Positions 42,705 through 54,902 are shown, numbered from the stretch's first letter. The stretch: DNA of 64,000 bases from Pelobates cultripes (GCA_933207985.1 OW240916.1:298471582-298535581), one strand, 5' to 3'. Translations and numbers: made by a program. The notes: generated by a model from the sequence alone, not told the origin.

Positions 42705-43073
42705 ATTAAAGCATAAACTTACCTTTCTTTCTGGCTGTTGCCAAGTTCTCCTGGCAGCCTCAGTGCTGTCAGGGTGGACATGCCGAAGGGTGGACATGGG
42801 CAGCTCAGAAGGCAGGGTCATGCTCCCATTGGTCGTCTGTCACCAACAACCAATGTGAGCTGACGACAAACGCCAGATATGCACAGCATTAATGTTAGCC
42901 AGGCTGGAACACTCATTCTAGGCTGGTAATAACACAGCCGGAGGTGGATATACACCTGTGGCAGCAACATTTTTTACCTGTGTTTAAAAATATAGACTCA
43001 TGTAGATTACAAGCACCATAACCATCTCAAATCACTGAAGTGGTCATGGTGATTGCAGTAACTGTTTAAAGAA
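42705..43073 (-). mobile_element. T2-type MITE, right part
   Basis: Ends CACCATAACCATCTCAAATC ACTGAAGTGGTCATGGTGAT, then TGTTTAAAG, a mutated version of the usual right end (ATGGTGCTTGGAGTNTCCTTTAA). May be a separate copy from 41845-42125. Confidence 0.5.
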
Positions 43074-43422
43074 AAATACAAGGAAGGAATCTATTAACAT
43101 TCCTCTGGGCATTCTTTATGTCTTGAATGCAAATGCTACAAAGGTAATAAAGAGGAAATGAATGACTCTGGAGGCAACTGGAGTACTGGAGTACTTACCA
43201 AGTGACCTATTACCATTATATTACTTTCAACTATTTTGGATAGGACATCAGAGTCACAAATTTCTTTCAAAGACCTTTGTTTTGATAATGTGTTGGAGCA
43301 ATCTCTGTAATACAGGAGGCAGATGTTTCTTTTCCTTCAGAGGGGTTTGCAGGATTTGACCGTGTCGATCAGATATATTGTCAGGGACATTTTAGGCAGG
43401 AAAAGGATAGAAAGGTCATAGA

Positions 43423-43717
43423 TAGTGATGTCCCGAATGGTTCGCGGACGGTTCACCATGAACGGTTCACCACGGACTCATCATTGAGTAAACTTTGACC
43501 CTGTACCTCACAGTCAGCAGACACATTCCAGCCAATCAGCAGCAGACCCTCCCAGGAGGTGGGAGAGTCTGGGAGGGAGGGTCTGCTGCTGATTGGCTGG
43601 AATGTGTCTGCTGACTGTGAGGTACAGGGTCAAAGTTTACTCAATGATGAGTCCGCGGTGAACCGTTCGTGGCGAACCGTTCGCGAACCGTTCGGCGAAC
43701 CATTCGGGACATCACTA
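43423..43717. mobile_element. 295-bp foldback hAT MITE with perfect 8-bp TSD
   Basis: Begins TAGTGATGTCCCGAATGGTT CG and ends CGAACCATTCGGGACATCAC TA. Almost the entire element is one inverted repeat: 43492-43556 (TCATTGAGTAAACTTTGACC to CAGCAGACCCTCCC) returns reversed after a short centre. GTCATAGA is duplicated exactly at 43415-43422 and 43718-43725. Arms contain CCAATCAGCAGCAG (CCAAT box). Arms are near-identical, so the copy is probably young. Transcription would give a long double-stranded RNA. Confidence 0.95.
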
Positions 43718-43725
43718 GTCATAGA

Positions 43726-44897
43726 CAAATAGGATCCTTGGGATAGAGGGAAGAAGGACATCAGCCAGTGATGGACTCCACAGTTAGATTCCACAGCAGT
43801 ATAAAAAGGGGGTTGGGAGGATGAAGATACTCCTTGATTGGTGGTATAACTTGAGAAATTGAAAAAGATGCAGAGAGACAAGGAGAATACTGAATACTAA
43901 ATAATATAAAAAATAGTGGACAAAAGGATTGTCAAAAATTTATCCAAAAACCTGATAACATTAAAACTTATTTTTTTTAAACATTTACATTCTAATTAAA
44001 GTTAAGTTTTAATATTATCAGGATTTTTGATTATTTTTGAATAATCTTTTTGTCTACTATTTTTCATTTTTTTTATTTAGTATACTTCTTGTTTCCCTGC
44101 ATTCTTTTGGATTCCACAGCTGTCCCACTGCATATGACAAAAGTACCTTTAGGGCAGTGAGGACAGTGGGGAAGCTTCAATTAAAGGGAGGGAGGGGACA
44201 TACCTGCAAGGGAGAAGCTAATTATGTCCATTGCTAGCATGCTGTACACACCAACAATAGATATATTTTTTGCACAGAACTGATATTTGGCAAGTTCCGG
44301 ACTTCTAACTAACCCCCAGTACAAAAGTGCAAATATTAGTATGTGCAGTGTTTCAAACATAAAGTCTGTACATACATACTTTTTTGTTTTTGTTAGTATC
44401 TTTAGCGGTAATGGTTATTGGTGATAGGATATAAATATTTAGCAACAAGTAATTAGTGGTAATTAGAAGCCAAGATATGTTGATATCTGTAAAGATCATG
44501 TAAAGACTATAAATGAGCCATATATTTTTTTTACAATATTTAGATAAAAAAAATATTAAAAGAAAATATATATATAAAACTGAAATTCAATATTCTTAGG
44601 GAGACTTTCTGGAAAAATAGTTGGAAATTGGAAAAAACTAAATAAACTAATAAGTATAGTATAATATAGTTTAATATAGGTTTCAGAACTGTGTCCAAGA
44701 ATATAGCATCTAAGTATTTGAAGTTAGAAAAATCTCGAGTTCAACCTCTCATATATACTTGTAGATGTAGTTGTTGGGCAATAGTGCTTGATTGACCTTG
44801 AGTGAGCACCTGGGTGTCAAAGTGACAGACAGCAGCTGTCAGACAAAGCAATATTATCACTGTTGGTCAATCAGTATGGGGCTAATCCAATAGACCA
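43726..44897. other. Apparently unique AT-rich DNA
   Basis: Short frames at 43630-43881 and 44037-44237 carry no domain. Confidence 0.45.
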
Positions 44898-44899
44898 GG

Positions 44900-45052
44900 A
44901 ATTGCCCAAAAGGTACATTCCCAGAAATTCTAGAACTACAACTAGCATGATTCTTTGCATGCCTTTAGAATGCCTTTAGAAAGACAAAGAATCATGGAAG
45001 CTGTAGTTTTTAAAAATCTAAGAGATCTACCTTTTGAGCACCCCTTCACGAG
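44900..45052. mobile_element. Decayed palindromic hAT MITE
   Basis: GCCCAAAAGGTACATTCCCA ... GAACTACAACTAGCATGATT CTTTGCATGCC is mirrored by AAAGAATCATGGAAGCTGTA GTT ... GATCTACCTTTTGAGCACCC. Arms of about 60 bp with many mismatches. No clean target duplication, in keeping with age. Confidence 0.65.
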
Positions 45053-45057
45053 ACAAT

Positions 45058-45345
45058 GCTTTTTTAATGTTGGGTTTGCTAGGTTACGGCCAGTTATAGT
45101 TAGGATTAGGTATGTGAGGATTAGTTTTAGTTAGTATTTATTATGATTATGGTCAGTCAGGTGTAGAAAGTGTTAGCATTAGATAGAGTCAGAATTAGCT
45201 AGGGTTAGAGTTGGTAAGGGTTTGGGTTTGTTGGTCTAGAGTTAGTTACGGTTAACTAGGGTTAGCCTGGGTTAAAGATAGTTAGGATTAGTGAGTATTA
45301 AATATTGTTATGGTTAGATGTGGTTAAATAGGGTTAGATAGAAAT
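45058..45345. repeat. Degenerate telomere-like repeat (TTAGGGTTAG type)
   Basis: Recurring GTTAGGATTAG, CTAGGGTTAGAG, GGTTAACTAGGGTTAGCC and AATAGGGTTAGATAG over nearly 290 bp. The vertebrate telomere unit TTAGGG appears in many mutated forms. It lies right after the palindromic MITE. Confidence 0.6.
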
Positions 45346-46977
45346 ATAAAAAGAAATAGTGTAAAAGTTTGACAGTGGTCAGTATGGTGACACACATAAT
45401 GTCACTTCAACAATTAGATTCTCTGGGAAGCATAGTGGCGGTCAAAAATAGATTATGTTACCAACTTGACCTTAATATTTCTCCAGAAACCTAGGAAAGG
45501 TATATATTTGGGATATATGAAATGTAAACAGTCACAGCATTTATTATCACCCTGCTGAGAGATCCTAGCAGAATCCATGCAAGAGATAATGCTTAATAAC
45601 ACAATATTTAAAGATGATGCTTAATAAAGTATATTTAATGGAAAAACCACATTGTAAAAAATTACATTAAAAAAGTATCCATAGTAATTATCCCAATGTC
45701 ATGTACAACAAGCAGGGGGGAGGGGTGGGCGGGTGGAACAGGTCAAAAGAAAAATTAGAAATTTTCTTCAAAAATATTAAAGTTTGTTTCATGGGTAAAG
45801 GTTTCAAATACAACTTATGTCTGATCAGTTCCTTTTATCTTACATGCTTTTTGTAGGGCATTCAAAAATGGACATTTACAGGACAGAAGCGTCTCAGAAC
45901 TGAATTAAATTAACGTGTCCCTTTATAACCTAATCTAATAATCAATTTACAATACGTAAACAACCTTGATATTAGAATGAATAAATATAACTTTTCCGTC
46001 TACATATAAAGGCTTCTATTTGAACCTAAACACACTTCCAACATCTTGATCAATGTTATAGGAGGCAAAGCCAATGAAGGTTCAAGCCAAATGCATTGCA
46101 GGCATTATTGTAAATGACAATACACAAGACAACCTAATTAAAATGAAATATATTTTCAGCAATCAAAGGATGAGGAAGAATCAGAGCCATTTCTCTTGGC
46201 AGAAATGAAATATTATGACTAAAACACTTGATAAATTGGTTTTATTCTATGTTTATTAATATATTGGATAATATATTTCATTTAAAAGTTATATGATACA
46301 CAGACACACATACCAGTAGATGGCGCAAGAATACTAGGCAAGCGGCGTGAAATTGCTGCATGCTGTTTTAATAATGACACTATGTTTCTGTGATGGTTTT
46401 ATTGGAAGCAATGAGAGATGAGAATGACTTGCTTGGCATTGGTGGCCTTTGTCTATCCAGGCTGCGCCCTATGTGTTAATTTGGACTAATGGCTGCTCTT
46501 CCTGTACCCTGTTCAAACAGCTAGAACATCTAACTTGCTAATCAAGGAGATTATATGGTGTTATACAAGCTTGTTATATGAATTGCAATGCTGTGTTATT
46601 GCAAAGTTGTAACACTTTAATTATATTCAGGATACATTCCTACACTTTCACATTATATTAATTTATTGCGAGACACGAACATTTGATGGCTGAAAGTTAG
46701 GGGTTGCATATCCCATGCAATACAGAGAATGTTTCACTATTACACAAAATATAGGGCATTTTTATTTGTCCTTTTGTCAGTTTAACAAACAACATGACGC
46801 TCATTCTCTGTACGTGGTAAACTCTGAACTCTCTATGGTCTTATTTACTAAATGTGATGAGATGAAGAATGTGTGTGTTCCTTACAGATTTTGGCCAAGC
46901 TGACTCTAACATAATTATCAACAATGTATTCTTGCACTCAACATCACATTCTACCTCTTCACGATTGCCTCTGATGC
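45346..46977. other. Apparently unique DNA with a CTCF-like core
   Basis: No recognised transposon. The region 46140-46700 has balanced composition and holds a strong CTCF core (separate entry). No coding frame is credible; 46715-46903 (62 codons) has no domain. Confidence 0.45.
46313..46326 (+). promoter_or_regulatory. CTCF-like core motif
   Basis: CCAGTAGATGGCGC fits the vertebrate CTCF core CCASYAGRKGGCRS at all fourteen positions. It stands in apparently single-copy DNA rather than in a recognisable repeat. In vertebrates CTCF at such sites anchors chromatin loops, orientation mattering. Occupancy cannot be inferred from sequence. Confidence 0.55.
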
Positions 46978-47060
46978 AGGGGTGGCCAAACTTTAGTGAC
47001 ATGGGAACAATTTTTGGGTAGCCACGCTCTCCTGCTCTATCACTGAATCAGCACTGCATT
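46978..47060 (+). mobile_element. hAT-like terminus (fragment)
   Basis: CAGGGGTGGCCAAACTTTAG TGACATGGG resembles a hAT left end such as CAGGGGTAGGCAA at 5928. No inverted partner found; right limit is arbitrary. Confidence 0.45.
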
Positions 47061-47967
47061 AATGACCTATATCTGAGCCTGCTCATATAAATTAGGTCCC
47101 TATATATGCTGGGGAAGCGACTTATGCAGTCTCTTAGTATAGACGACACAGCTCCTATCACAATGTACATATATATTGCATCCCCTTCTATAAATAACAA
47201 TTATAAATTATTAGCATTTAGAAAGTGCTAAGTATGCCAACGTATTAAAAAGCACATTTGCCCACACCCAGCATATCTATAGCAGTCCCTTAATATAAAA
47301 CACACAGTTTCATCCTAGTCATACCCACACTCTCTCTTACATACATTCATATGTACTGATAATCTCCTATACGTGTAAGTATGACTACAATCTCTCTTCT
47401 CTCCCACACCAATTTATGTTTTTAACTCACATCCACACACCCCTTTTTTTTCTCTCCCTCACCCTCCTTTTAATTTCTCTCTTACCTCCTCCCCTTGCCC
47501 CCCTTCTGTCATGGTTCATACCCATTCTCCTGTAGAATGTCTGAGTGGGATCATAACCAATTCTGTCTCCCCAATCTCTTAAAATTTCATCTTTAACTAT
47601 TGTGTGAGCCGTAGTGTGGCTGCACATGATATATCTACACTGTACTGTACGATTCAGTGACATTCCCAGCAATTCATACAAGCCAAAACACCACATGGAC
47701 AAGTTTCGGAGTGTCTGAACAAATATTTTTTGGCCAAACTGATTTGATCAGACTAAGTTTTGTCATATATATATATTTTGTAGTACGCTGGTGGATTTCA
47801 CCTCGATTTGGTTCACAGATCAAGTGAGAAGATGTAACCAATAGAGGAAAAAAATGGAAATTCATCTTTTGCTACTGCATGATGTATTGAGATTTATTTT
47901 GCTTGACCAATAAAAAAATTCTATTTGTTAAAAAATGTTTTATTTTTTTTAATTCTACATTTATATA
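47061..47967. other. Non-coding DNA, nothing recognised
   Basis: A pyrimidine-rich stretch (47380-47510) opens a minus frame at 47427-47702 that looks fortuitous. Confidence 0.45.
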
Positions 47968-48240
47968 GTATATGTTACGGCAAGGGTGCATACTTAATTA
48001 TTGCACTATAGAATATTGTCCTTTAATGTAATTTGTGTAGTGCATAGAGGACCTTCCTGTCTGGTAGAGGTGGTATTGTCAACGTCAAAAGGGGTTAATT
48101 TGATTGTATGGAAGGTCAGAAGGTTCCTAGCCTTAATTCCTCTTTGAAACTGAGACCCCCACATAGGTCAGATGAATGAAAGGGTGATATAAATTGCACA
48201 GGAATGTGAAAAGGTTCAGATTGGTTACCAAATGGATGGA

Positions 48241-51168
48241 TCCTGTGATTATATGATATAATAGGCATAACAGAAACATGGTGGGAAGAGACACATGACT
48301 GGGCAGTTAATTTAAATGGGTACACGTTATTTAGGAAGGATAGGAAAAACAAGAAGGGTGGTGGGGTATGTTTATATGTCAACCGTGAGTTAAAGTCAAA
48401 TCTTAGGCATGTGGAGTGTGACGAGGAAAAGGTGGAGGCTTTATGGGTAGATATCTGCTTGGGGCAAACAAAGGGAAATCACTTATTGGTTGGGATATGT
48501 AATAAACCACCTAATGTAAATATTAATGAGGAAGAACAGCTGTTAGAGCAAATTGAGAAAGCTGCAAATCGAGGTAACACGTTAATTATTGGAGATTTTA
48601 ATTATCCAGACATAAATTGGGAAAGAGGGACTAGTACTTCAGCAAGGGGCATCAGGTTTTTGAATGTGTTAAATGACACCTTTATGTCACAACTGGTACA
48701 AGCACCAACTAGAAAGGATGCTTGTCTGGATCTTGTCATAACAAACAATGTTGATCTTTTAACCAACATTCAAGTAGGGGAGCATTTGGGAAATAGTGAT
48801 CACAATATGGTATATTTTGAAATAAACACAAAAAAGCAAAAGCAAGTGGGGTATACTAAAACATATAATTTAAAAAAAGCCAATTTCAATAAGATTAGGG
48901 CAGCTCTACAACATATCGACTGGCATAAACTCCTTAATGATAAAAATACTGAGAATAAATGGAAACTATTCAAACAAATATTAGAAAGGTACATTTCTCA
49001 GTATGTACCATTGGGTAATAAATATAAAAGAAACAAATTAAAACCAATGTGGCTTAGTAGAGAAGTAAAACAAGAGATTAAAAATAAGAAAAGGGCATTT
49101 AAAGCATTTAAATCAGACAAATCAAAGGCATCCTATTTAGGATATAAGGAAGCCAATAACGCTTGCAATTAAAGTGGCTAAACTAGAAAATGAGAAATTG
49201 ATAGCTAAAGAATGCAAAACCAACCCCCAATTTTTTTTCAAGTACATCAATTCTAAAAAAACCAAAAAATGAAAGTGTAGGTACACTTGAAACAGAGTTA
49301 GGTTTATTAGCTAATGAAGACATGGAAAAAGCAGAAATTTTAAATAACTATTTTTCTTCAGTATATATTAATGAGGATCCTATGGCAAGAGATATGCAAA
49401 TGATTGCTGCAAAAAACTTGCAAACAACTTGTGATTGGATAACTGGAGACAAGGGGCTACAGCTATTAAAGAAAATTAATGTAAATAAAGCTCCGGGGCC
49501 TGACGGTATTCATCCACGAGTACTTAAAGAGCTAAGTGGGGAAATAAGTGAACCTCTGTATTAAATTTTTCAAGATTCTTTTGTTTCAGGTGTTGTACCG
49601 GAGGATTGGAGGAAGGCAGATGTTGTTCCTATATTTAAAAAGGGTTCAAAATCCTTGCCTGGAAATTATAGACCTGTGAGCTTAACTTCTGTAACTGGGA
49701 AAATATTTGAAGGGCTATTAAGGGATAATATTCAGGAATTCATTGGGAAGAACTTTGTTATTAGCAATAATCAGCATGGTTTTATGAAACATAGGTCATG
49801 TCAAACTAACCTAATTGCATTCTACGAAGAAGTAAGTAGAAGTATAGATCAGGGTGTTGCAGTGGATGTGATCTACTTGGATTTTGCCAAGGCATTTGAT
49901 ACGGTTCCTCACAATAGGTTAGTCTTCAAACTAAAAAAAATTGGTCTAGATGAATATTCTTGTTCTTAGGTAGAACATTGGCTTAAGGATAGAGTACAAT
50001 GAGTTGTAATTAATGGTAAATTTTCAGGCTGGACAAAAGTGGTAAGTGGTGTCCCTCAGGGTTCTGTTTTGGGACCACTTCTATTTAACATATTTATAAA
50101 TGATCTTGAAATAGGCATTGAAAGCCATGTATCAGTGTTTGCAGATGACACAAAACTTTGTAAAGTAATAAAATGTGAGCAGGATATTGCTTTGCTGCAG
50201 AGAGATTTGGATAGATTGGGGCACTAAAATGGCAGATTAAATTTAACATAGAGAAATGCAAAGTCATGCACTTCGGGGTTAAGAATGCACAAGCAACTTA
50301 TACACTAAATGGTAGTGAATTAGGGATAACCACACACGAGAAGGATTTGGGAATTGTTATAGACAACAAATTAGGCAGAAATATGCAATGTCAATCTGCA
50401 GTTGCTAAGGCCATTAAGATTTTGTCATGTATAAATAGGGGCATAAATTCTCGGGATGAAAATATAATTTTGCCGCTTTATAAATCGCTGGTAAGACCAC
50501 ACCTTGAATATGCTGTGCATTTTTGGGCGCCTGTTCTAAAGAAGGATATCATGGCACTGGAGAGGGTCCAGAGACAAGCTACAAAATTGATAAAAGGAAT
50601 GGAGCATTTTAGTTATGAAGAAAGGTTAAAAAAATTAAATCTGTTTAGTTTGGAAAAACGGCGCCTAAGAGGGGATATGATAACTTTATACAAATATATT
50701 CGAGGCTAGTACAAACCTTTATCTGGACATCTATTCATAAACAGGACTATACATAGGACACGAGGTCATACATTTAGGCTGGAAGAAAGGAGATATCATC
50801 TAAGGCAAAGAAAAGGTTTTTTTACAGTAAGAACAATAAGGATATGGAATTCTCTGCCTGAAGAGGTGGTTTTGTCAGAGTCCATACAGATGTTTCAACT
50901 GAAATTGGATAAATACTTACAAAAACATAACATACAGGGATATAATTTCTAATTAGTGGGGTAATAGCTGCTTGATCCAAGGAGACATCTGACTGCTATT
51001 TTGGGGTCAAGAAGGAATTTTTTCCTAGTTTGTGGCAAAATTGGAAGCGCTTCAGACCAGGTTTTTTGCCTTCTTTTGGATCAACAGCAACAACATTTGT
51101 GAGGAAGGTTGAACTTGATGGACGCAAGTCTCTTTTCAGCTATGTAACTATGTAACTATGTAACTCTG
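48241..51168 (+). mobile_element. CR1/L2-clade LINE, 5'-truncated, nested in solo LTR
   Basis: Runs from inside the endonuclease domain to a 3' UTR ending GAACTTGATGGACGCAAGTC TCTTTTCAGC and (TATGTAAC)n. A detached tail of the same family is at 34641-34705. Inserted in the LTR spanning 47973-52221, so it is the younger of the two. No clear target duplication. Confidence 0.9.
48245..50951 (+). pseudogene. LINE ORF2 (endonuclease + reverse transcriptase), broken
   Basis: The protein can be read from DIIGITETWWEE (about 48257) through the AP-endonuclease motifs IIGDFNYPDINW, DACLDLVITNN and HLGNSDHNMV, in one frame to 49172. A shift at NACN moves it to another frame (AKLENEKLIAKECKTNPQFF). RT follows: APGPDGIHPRVLKEL (49322-49564), NYRPVSLTSVTGK, QHGF, DFAKAFDTVPHNR (49655-49969), [15 protein letters not shown] and FADDTKL (50039-50227), then RPHLEYAVHFWAPVLKKDI (50266-50709) and IWNSLPEEVVLSES up to about 50951. 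All catalytic motifs are visible, but at least five stops or shifts break the frame. The short 5' loss removes only the beginning of the endonuclease. Confidence 0.9.
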
Positions 51169-52225
51169 CATGGTGTGAGATTCTACACTTGAAAAGTCTG
51201 AATGTCTGGCTTCAGCCATATGACCTGTACCTCTTAATTGAGGAGTCAATCACTTTGATATGTTAATGGCCATTAGCCTTGTTCCAGTATCATATCTAAA
51301 AGAAAAAAGCATTAATATTTACCTGGAGAACAATAATTAAGTCTCATTTTTGTTATATTTGGAATGTGACAAGCGCCATCTTCTAAACAAGCCCAAACAT
51401 GATTGGTATAACTTAACCATAGGGGAAGGGATTGTGATGTCCGCTATATTGGGTTACAAGTAAGGCGTGTGACATATTTATGGAATGGAAAAATAATAAC
51501 AAATTATTATTTCTGTGGCAAGTACATAAGAAAAGATAGAACCAAATATTTTCATTTGGATGGATGTTGGTCTAGGGCACAAGCGGGTGGTCACTTACTG
51601 TCTCTATAGATACGCATTAACTCCACCTCTGGGCGAGGCGTGGTAATCCACAGGGTATATCTCTAATGATACTGAAGTGTGCATTGTACTTGCTTGAGGG
51701 GCCAGAATCTAATCCTAAGCGAGTCACAATCTTTCTTACCAGAGACCCCCTGGGACAGAAGTTTTACTTTGAAAAGCTGAGTAAGTGATTAGGACTTCTG
51801 TTATTTCATCCCCTTTGTTTTTATCTGTTGTTGGTGTAAATAGTTTGATTGTCATCTATATTTTTGTATGCACTGTTGCTATTATATTGCTCGTAATAAA
51901 TATTCCTTTATTAAGTTCTGCCTTTGTCTGTTAAAGAATCACATTACCCGAAGAGACTAATTAGTATTCTGCAATTACATAGATATTGTGCTAAGTTACA
52001 TCTGATAAGTTTTTATTATTAAGTTACCTGGTGGACCAAGGCACCTTATTTATAAATTGTCTTGGTGGTGGTAGCGTTAAAATAGTAATGTTTTTAGTGT
52101 TAAGGGGGATTTAATCATTATTTCCGGACTAGTGCAGACAAATAGTGAACGTTAAACCTTTCACCAACACAACTACGTCACGCACACACGCACGCACTTG
52201 AAGTAGGGTGCGTTCGTGACAGTAT

Positions 52226-52854
52226 ATATTTATGAAATATATAATATATTAATATAGATTTTTTTTTTTACTGCTGGCACGATTTCACCCTTTTGGTCAC
52301 TTCTCACTTGAACTGTGACTAAAATTAACATTTAGTGTCTGTCCCTTAGCCATCAATCAATGTTTTCCCTTTCAATCATCCTTATTTGGTACCACAGGTA
52401 GAACTTCCAATCATGAGACAAACAAAACTGATTCTCCATTGTCCGTTTCGGTTGTTTTGTGATACATTGGAGTTACAGGTTTCAGATGACCAGCTGATCA
52501 TCCAAAATGTGGACATATCATAATTTGTTTGAAATCATTTGCAAGTCTACTGTATACACGGTGGCTGCGAGTCTATCACGGCTTAATTTGAAATCTGACA
52601 GCCATTTCTTAGAGACCGACTGGTAGATCCTGATCTACAGTTCTACTGGAGTTGGATCTGGAGGCTATACACATCATTAATTGAAAATCATTGTCAAATC
52701 AATGGACAATTATTTTGTGACATTTAAAAATGGATAGTGTGTGTCCATCAAGGGATAGACTTTGCATGCAACAAAGGTATTCTGTAGTGATTATTGTGTC
52801 ATGAGTACCCTCTGAGGATAAGTAGGCACACAGTCTGAGAAAAGCTTTACAATA
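52226..52854. other. Non-coding DNA, nothing recognised
   Basis: No frame above 62 codons and no repeat terminus recognised. Confidence 0.45.
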
Positions 52855-53100
52855 TACCAGGTACTCTGGGAGGACACTGGCACAATACACAGTGTCTGAG
52901 ATACTCTAAATACCATGTCTGGTACCAACACTCAATCCACATTCAAAGTCACTTAGATCACGTTTTTTCATGATTCTGGTTTGAACCAACACTGAATCTG
53001 TTGACCGTACCTGCATGCTCGTATGCATTGTGTCACTGCCACAATTGGCTGCTTACATAATTGCATTAACAAGCAGGTCAACAAGTGTACCTAATAAAGT
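52855..53100 (+). mobile_element. Dispersed repeat ending AGTGTACCTAATAAAGTGGC
   Basis: CATTCAAAGTCACTTAGATC, then CACTGCCACAATTGGCTGC, GCATTAACAAGCAGGTC and AGTGTACCTAATAAAGTGGC resemble the 3' end of a repeat widespread in fish and amphibians. I do not assign its class. Followed by (GT)n and (TA)n. Confidence 0.5.
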
Positions 53101-53106
53101 GGCATT

Positions 53107-53145
53107 TGTGTGTGTGTGTTTGTTTGTGTGTATGTGTGTTTATAT

Positions 53146-53178
<33 letters not shown>
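53107..53178. repeat. (GT)n(TA)n microsatellite
   Basis: TGTGTGTGTGTTTGTTTGTG then pure TA to about 53177. Lies directly after the dispersed repeat end. Confidence 0.9.
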
Positions 53179-53179
<1 letters not shown>

Positions 53180-54417
53180 ATGATATGTTATAAAATGTAT
53201 ACCAGTTAAAAGTCTATTTTTCTAACAGACAATGTTATGCAGAATAAATAATTTACTAAGTTAAACGTTAAGTGCCCAAATTTAAAAGTGTTGTATGCAT
53301 AAAAATAGTTTGTTGAGTGAGTCCCCACAATCCAAGTATTGTTTGTTTTATACCAAAGTGGAGCCAAATCTTTCTAATGAGGTGACACAAGTAAAGGAGG
53401 CGCCTTCATTTTGGAATGGTTTTATGTTGTATATAAAGTTTGTATCCAACTTTTGTTGTTGGCATTTCAGGAATTATGCTGTGCTAATGCTGTATATTCC
53501 CTTACAGCATTTTATTATAGAGAAGGACAGGATTCCTGCACTGTGTGTCACTGCAGACAATGATGGAGGGATACGTAAACAGGATAATCCTATTTAGTAC
53601 AGCTTAAAATGATTGGTCGGTAATCTAAACCAGTAACTTAATGCACTCATAAATATATACAACTGACTTTTACTCAGAGAAAATATAGAGTAAAACATGG
53701 TGTTTATTGAAATTATTAAAATGTATTGAACAAAGTGTGTTCTGCTTCTCCATTTACCTTGATGCATGGCATTAAATAGTATCTGTTGAGGATCTCATAG
53801 AAAAATGATAATTCCAAGAAAAATAAAGATCTGTAATAATCTATAAATCTGGCTTCATTCTGAAAAACTGTCAATGTGTTGCTCTTAAATTAGGATCCGC
53901 TTGTATCACACAAATAAAATTAATGTTATATCTTTATAATCTGGCACTTGACCATTTAACATGCCAAATGTTGAACTGAATACAGTATTTATGTATTTTG
54001 GTTTTCACATTGTATGCTAGATACCCAGACAGTGAGTCGTATTCCCTGTGTGCTAGTATTGCGTTAGACTCAAGGTGCTCCAACAATGTGTCATTAGTTT
54101 TAGATTTCTCAACTTTTGGCACCTTCCAGTGGTACAAGGTGGCATTATTCCAGATGTTCTATGTCAGTTCATTGGGTATGCCTGGGAAGGGAGATACATA
54201 TCCAGCCCTCCTATGTCTCAGTGTCCAAATGTAATTTAGCATGTTTACCACATCTGACCTATGCTTAACTAGGTTAATGCTTAATCTACCTTTAAAGAGA
54301 TGCCTGTGTTTTGTTAAGACTGGTCTATCTAAGTTCTGGTATCTTAATAATTCTGCAGTTAGGAATTACACTTGCTCTTCCTGGCATTATGGTAGGGCAA
54401 CAAGAGATTCTGCGGTG
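53179..54417. other. Unrecognised DNA up to the gap
   Basis: Frames at 53295-53597 and 53998-54234 have no recognisable domain. No repeat boundaries seen. Confidence 0.45.
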
Positions 54418-54517
54418 NNNNNNNNNNNNNNNNNNNNNNNNNNNNNNNNNNNNNNNNNNNNNNNNNNNNNNNNNNNNNNNNNNNNNNNNNNNNNNNNNNN
54501 NNNNNNNNNNNNNNNNN
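54418..54517. other. Assembly gap, 100 N
   Basis: Exactly 100 consecutive N, the usual placeholder for a gap of unknown size. Frames that read across it have no meaning. Confidence 0.98.
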
Positions 54518-54902
54518 GCAAGTGCCAGTGACTTACAAAAACAAGGATAGACCATTTTACAAAGGCCTTATACACCTTACTGGCACACACAGATCCAGCT
54601 GCTCAGCCAGCTTTTTCTGTGCATCCTAGAATTAACTATTGGATTTAAGACTATAAATCAAGTTGTGATTTGTCAGAATTTTGGATGAACGGATGTTTCA
54701 TCCAAAGTAGAGAACTCCGAAACACTGTATGGCCCAAATGATGGGAAAAAAAAGATGATCGATGATTAGGGGCAGAGCTGGTTCAAGGATTTTTGCCGCC
54801 CTAGACAAAGAAACAACAACAATTTTGCTGCCCTATACACGCCACCCATGTGACATTACAATGTTCCACCCATATGGTCCGCCCATGACATCACATTATT
54901 AG
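54518..54902. other. Non-coding DNA with hAT-like fragment
   Basis: GGGGCAGAGCTGGTTCAAGG ATTTTTGCCGCCCTAG at 54771-54806 resembles a hAT-type terminus found in frog genomes (GCTGGTTCAAGGATT ... GCCGCCC). No partner found. Confidence 0.4.

Larger units (their letters stand above)
47973..52221 (+). mobile_element. Solo LTR with 5-bp TSD, split by a LINE
   Basis: Starts TGTTACGGCAAGGGTGCATA and ends GTGCGTTCGTGACA; TGTTACG and CGTGACA are near-inverted TG...CA termini. GTATA is duplicated exactly at 47968-47972 and 52222-52226. Removing the LINE at about 48241-51168 leaves an LTR of about 1.3 kb. The right part has an AATAAATATTCC polyadenylation-type signal near 51895 and a TGGACCAAGGCACC region. 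No internal retroelement genes, hence a solo LTR. A different family from 16005-17019. The orientation is inferred from AATAAA. Confidence 0.85.

Noticed and set aside
54241..54590. Frames that span the N run
   Set aside because: They read through an assembly gap.
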